The notes under the pieces were generated by a model. That model did no database searches, was not told where the DNA came from, and saw only the letters and a list, made by a program, of their open reading frames with translations. This document shows positions 60,486 through 64,000 of a DNA stretch of 64,000 bases, piece after piece (position 1 is the stretch's first letter; the number at the start of each line of letters is the position of its first letter). Source of the DNA: Ptiloglossa arizonensis (lineage: Eukaryota > Arthropoda > Insecta > Hymenoptera > Colletidae); the NCBI RefSeq assembly GCF_051014685.1, contig NW_027478388.1, positions 1,413,180 through 1,477,179 of the forward strand. Direction: 5' to 3'. Made by a program: the position numbers and the translations under genes.

Positions 60486-63400
60486 TCTTGTCTTCAAACT
60501 CCCATATCTCGCGAACGGATTGACCTAACCCAAAAATTCCTATTGCATCTGAAAGTAGAAACTCTCCCGATTACAACGGTATGTGTATTTTTTCCCTAGG
60601 CCATTCTGGTTAAGCGTTTGAAGCAGCAGAATTGCGAAAAATTGTTTGCCTTCTCAACCATTTCTTGGCTTCAAACTCCCATATCTCGCGAACGGATTGA
60701 CCTAACCCATAAATTCCTGCTGCGTCTGAAAGTAGAAACTCGCCCGATTACAACGGTATGTGTATTTTTTCCCTAGGCCATACTGGTTAAGCGTTTGGAG
60801 CAGCAGAATTGCGAAAAATTTTTTGCCTTCTCAACCATTTCTTGGCTTCAAACTCCCATATCTCGCGAACGGATTGACCTAACCCAAAAATTCCTGTCGC
60901 GTGTGAAAGTAGAAGCTCGCCCGATTACAACGGTATGCGTATTTATTCCCTATGCCATTCTGGTTAAGCGTTTGGAGCAGCAGTATTGCGAAAAATGTTT
61001 TGCCTTCTCAACCATTTCTTGGCTTCAAACTCCCATATCTCGAGAACGGATTGACCTAATCCAAAAATTCCTATTGCTTCTGAAAGTAGAAACTCGCCCG
61101 ATTACATCGGTATGTGTATTTTTTCCCTAGGCCATTCTGGTTAAGCGTTTGGAGCAGCAGAATTGCGAAAAATTGTTTGCCTTCTCAACCATTTCTTGGC
61201 TTCAAACTCCCATATCTCGCGAACGGATTGACCTAACCCATAAATTCCTGTTGCGTCTGAAAGTAGAAACTCGCCCGATTACAACGGTATGTGTATTTTT
61301 GCCCTAGGCCATTCTGGTTAAGCGTTTGGAGCAGCAGAATTGCGAAAAATTTTTTGCCTTCTAAACCATTTCTTGGCTTCAAACTCCCATATCTCGCGAA
61401 CGGATTGACCTAACCCAAAAATTCCTATTGCATCTGAAAGTAGAAACTCGCCCGATTACAATGGTATGCGTATTTTTTCCCTAGGCCATTCTGGTTAAGC
61501 GTTTGGAGCAGCAGAACTGCGAAAAATGTTTTGCCTTCTCAACCATTTCTTGGCTTCAAACTCCCATATCTCGCGAACCGATTGACCTAACCCAAAAATT
61601 CCTATTGCATCTGAAAGTAGAAACTCGCCCGATTGCAACGGTATGTGTGTTTTGTCCCAAGGCCATTCTGGTTAAGCGTTTGGAGCAGCAGAAGTGCGAA
61701 AAATTTGTTGTCTTCTCAACCATTTCTTGGCTTCAAACCCCCATATCTCGCGAACGAATTGACCTAACCCAAAAATTCCTATTGCATCTGAAAGTAGAAG
61801 CTCGCCCGATTACAATGGTATGCGTATTTTTTCCCTAGGCCATTCTGGTTAAGCGTTTGAAGCAGCAGAATTGCGAAAAATTGTTTGCCTTCTCAACCAT
61901 TTCTTGGCTTCAAACCCCCATATCTCGCGAACGAATTGACATAACCCAAAAATTCCTATTGCATCTGAAAGTAGAAGCTCGCCCGATTACAATGGTATGC
62001 GTATTTTTTCCCTATGCCATTCTGGTTAAGCGTTTGGAGCAGCAGAATTGCGAAAAATGTTTTGCCTTCTCAACCATTTCTTGGCTTCAAACTCCCATAT
62101 CTCGCGAACGGATTGACCTAATCCAAAAATTCCTATTGCTTCTGAAAGTAGAAACTCGCCCGATTACATCGGTATGTGTATTTTTTCCCTAGGCCATTCT
62201 GGTTAAGCGTTTGGAGCAGCAGAATTGCGAAAAATTTTTTGCCTTCTCAACCATTTCTTGGCTTCAAACTCCCATATCTCGCGAACGGATTGACCTAACC
62301 CAAAAATTCCTGTTGCGTGTGAAAGTAGAAGCTCGCCCGATTACAACGGTATGCGTATTTTTTCCCTATGCCATTCTGGTTAAGCGTTTGGAGCAGCAGA
62401 ATTGCGAAAAATGTTTTGCCTTCTCAACCATTTCTTGGCTTCAAACTCCCATATCTCGCGAACGGATTGACCTAACCCAAAAATTCCTATTGCTTCTGAA
62501 AGTAGAAACTCGCCCGATTACAACGGTATGTGTATTTTTTCCCTAGGCCATTCTGGTTAAGCGTTTGGAGCAGCAGAATTGCGAAAAATTGTTTGCCTTC
62601 TCAACCATTTCTTGGCTTCAAACTCCCATATCTCGCGAACGGATTGACCTAACCCATAAACTCCTGTTGCGTCTGAAAGTAGAAACTCGAACGATTACAA
62701 CGGTATGTGTATTTTTGCCCTAGGCCATTCTGGTTAAGCGTTTGGAGCAGCAGAAGTGCGAAAAATTTTTTGCCTTCTAAACCATTTCTTGGCTTCAAAC
62801 TCCCATATCTCGCGAACGGATTGAACTAACCCAAAAATTCCTATTGCATCTGAAAGTAGAAACTCGCCCGATTACAATGGTATGCGTATTTTTTCCCTAG
62901 GCCATTCTGGTTAAGCGTTTGGAGCAGCAGAATTGCGAAAAATGTTTTGCCTTCTCAACCATTTCTTGGCTTCAAACTCCCATATCTCGCGAACCGATTG
63001 ACCTAAGCCAAAAATTCCTATTGCATCTGAAAGTAGAAACTCGCCCGATTACAACGGAATGTGTGTTTTGTCCCTAGGCCATTCTGGTTAAGCGTTTGGA
63101 GCAGCAGAATTGCGAAAAATTTTTTGCCTTCTCAACCATTTCTTAGCTTCAAAGTCCTATATCTCACTAACGGATTGACCAAACCCAAAAATTCCTGCTG
63201 CGTCTGAAAGTAGAAACTCGCCCGATTACAACGGTATGTGTACTTTTTCCCTAGGCCGTTCTGGTTAAGCGTTTGGAGCAGCAGAAGTGCGAAAAATTTG
63301 TTGTCTTCTCAACCATTTCTTGGCTTCAAACCCCCATATCTCGCGAACGAATTGACCTAGCCCAAAAATTCCTGTTGCATCCGAAAGTAGAAACTCGCCC

Positions 63401-64000
63401 GATTACAACGGTATGTGTATTTTTTCCCTAGGCCATTCTGGTTAAGCGTTTGGAGCAGCAGAATTGCGAAAAATTGTAAGCCTTCTCAACCATTTCTTTG
63501 CTTCAAACTCCCATATCTCGCGAACGGATTGACCTAACCCAAAAATTCCTGTTGCGTGTGAAAGTAGAAACTCGTACGATTACAACGGTATGTGTGTTTT
63601 TTCCCTAGCCCATTCTGGTTAAGCGTTTGGAGCAGCAGAATTGCGAAAAATTGTTTGCCTTCTCAACCATTTCTTGGCTTCAAACTCCCATATCTCGCGA
63701 ACGGATTGACCTAACCCATAAATTCCTGTTGCGTCTGAAAGTAGAAACTCGCCCGATTACAACGGTATGTGTATTTTTTCCCTAGGCCATTCTGGTTAAG
63801 CGTTTGGAGCAGCAGAATTGCGAAAAATTTTTTGCCTTCTCAACCATTTCTTGGTTTCAAACTCCCATATCTCGCGAACGGATTGACCTAACCCAAAAAT
63901 TCCTGTTGCGTGTGAAAGTAGAAGCTCGCCCGATTACAACGGTATGCGTATTTTTTCCCTATGCCATTCTGGTTAAGCGTTTGGAGCAGCAGAATTGCGA
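60486..64000 (+). repeat. Satellite monomers, mixed domain IV types, to window end
   Basis: About 20 monomers reuse domain IV variants: gcttctgaaag with attacatcgg (61,080-61,110 and 62,130-62,170), cataaattcctgttgcg, and aattgtaagcc with actcgtacgattac near 63,470-63,580. Three consecutive monomers near 61,780-62,030 share gtagaagctcgcccg with attacaatgg. I could not order them into a single clear higher-order unit by eye. No net length change occurs, and the last 104 bases are an incomplete monomer. Confidence 0.7.

Larger units (their letters stand above)
1..64000 (+). repeat. 177-bp satellite DNA array, about 361.6 monomers, all in one orientation
   Basis: The same 177-bp unit recurs from the first base to the last with no unique sequence and no inversion. 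The aaattcctg motif lies at base 1, again at 178, and finally at 63897, a span of 361 units less 1 bp. The consensus monomer has 43 C, 33 G and 101 A/T. Positions 31-50 (cgcccgatta then caacggtatg) and 77-96 (ttaagcgtttggagcagcag) rarely vary. Most variation falls at positions 9-17, 60-70, 98, 104-117, 133-143 and 154-173. A near-nucleosomal monomer, head-to-tail order and local homogenisation are the usual marks of centromeric or pericentromeric satellites; the location is inferred. Monomer coordinates used below count from aaattcctg as position 1. The array continues beyond both ends of the window. Confidence 0.98.
33951..64000 (+). repeat. Satellite domain IV (gtagaagctcg / ccctatgcc variants, large nested duplications)
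   Basis: The dominant new monomer has gtgtgaaagtagaagctcg, tatgcgtattttttcccta followed by tgcc, and gcgaaaaatgttttgcc. Others carry gcttctgaaag, cactaacgg and ccgttctgg. The TAG to TAT change in ccctatgcc removes one of the two recurrent in-frame stops, which is why the 111-codon open frames appear only here (from 40,790 on). Length changes are +1 near 34,505, 34,861, 35,923, 37,517, 50,267 and 50,620, +2 near 41,650 and -1 near 38,514. Most of the domain can be explained as copies of other parts of it. Confidence 0.72.

Noticed and set aside
3625..62546. About fifty open reading frames of 61-111 codons as protein-coding genes
   Set aside because: All are translations of the same 177-bp unit in one plus-strand frame, occasional shifted frames, or the minus strand. 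They usually start at TTG or GTG inside the repeat, end at recurrent satellite stops, and recur wherever the monomer type recurs. There is no intergenic structure, no ATG context and no known domain.
1..64000. CRISPR array
   Set aside because: Repeats are contiguous 177-bp units with no short direct repeat separated by unique spacers and no cas genes.
1..64000. Primate alpha satellite because of the CENP-B-like site
   Set aside because: The unit is 177 bp rather than 171, the rest of the sequence does not resemble alpha satellite as I know it, CpG is not depleted, and the box has a mismatch at a core base.
1..64000. Transposon, LTR or insertion sequence within the array
   Set aside because: Monomer phase is continuous, no target-site duplications or non-satellite segments are seen, and the frames encode no transposase or reverse-transcriptase motifs.

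Overview
The whole 64 kb window is one uninterrupted satellite DNA array. A monomer of 177 bp (consensus about 43% GC) is repeated head to tail, all in the same orientation. The window opens at the first base of a monomer as phased here (the aaattcctg motif at base 1) and ends 104 bases into another. From the first to the last occurrence of that motif (1 to 63897) is 63,896 bp, which is 361 monomers less 1 bp. I found no protein gene, RNA gene, transposon, CRISPR array or unique sequence, and the array runs off both ends. The many 60-111 codon open frames are translations of the repeat itself. They occur because 177 is divisible by three and some copies have lost one of two recurrent TAG codons.

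This is a eukaryotic chromosome, most likely a centromeric or pericentromeric (possibly subtelomeric or B-chromosome) heterochromatic block: monomer length is close to one nucleosome repeat, copies are homogenised, and copy number is high. I cannot name the species. CpG is not depleted in the consensus (9 CpG, observed/expected about 1.1), which fits a genome with little CpG methylation, such as many invertebrates, better than a vertebrate or heavily methylated plant satellite. This is inference.

Layout. Domain I (1 to about 24.2 kb) has monomers with gcatccgaaag and ccctagccc variants, and every net length change in it is a 1-bp deletion (12 between 8.8 and 18.6 kb). Domain II (about 24.2-28.8 kb) has gcgaaggg, tttcatagctttaaag and A6T6 variants in 6- and 7-monomer units. 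Domain III (about 28.8-33.9 kb) has agcgaaccg and tttgtcactacgcc variants with 4-mer and 2-mer duplications. Domain IV (about 33.9-64 kb) has gtagaagctcg with ccctatgcc variants and is built of large nested duplications: 4.68 kb copied 8,852 bp away, 1.4-2 kb blocks copied 7.3 and 12.6 kb away, and tandem 6-, 7-, 8- and 9-mers. Almost every duplication offset is a whole number of 177-bp units plus or minus a few bases, as expected from unequal crossing-over. Three recombination joints can be placed inside single monomers, two of them within 5 and 14 bp.

Each monomer also carries an A5T6 tract, a minus-strand sequence matching 8 of the 9 core positions of the mammalian CENP-B box, and a GTATGT...polypyrimidine-TAG pair that looks like splice signals and encloses one of the in-frame stops. 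These are the most testable functional leads. Nothing else in the window points to a novel gene system.
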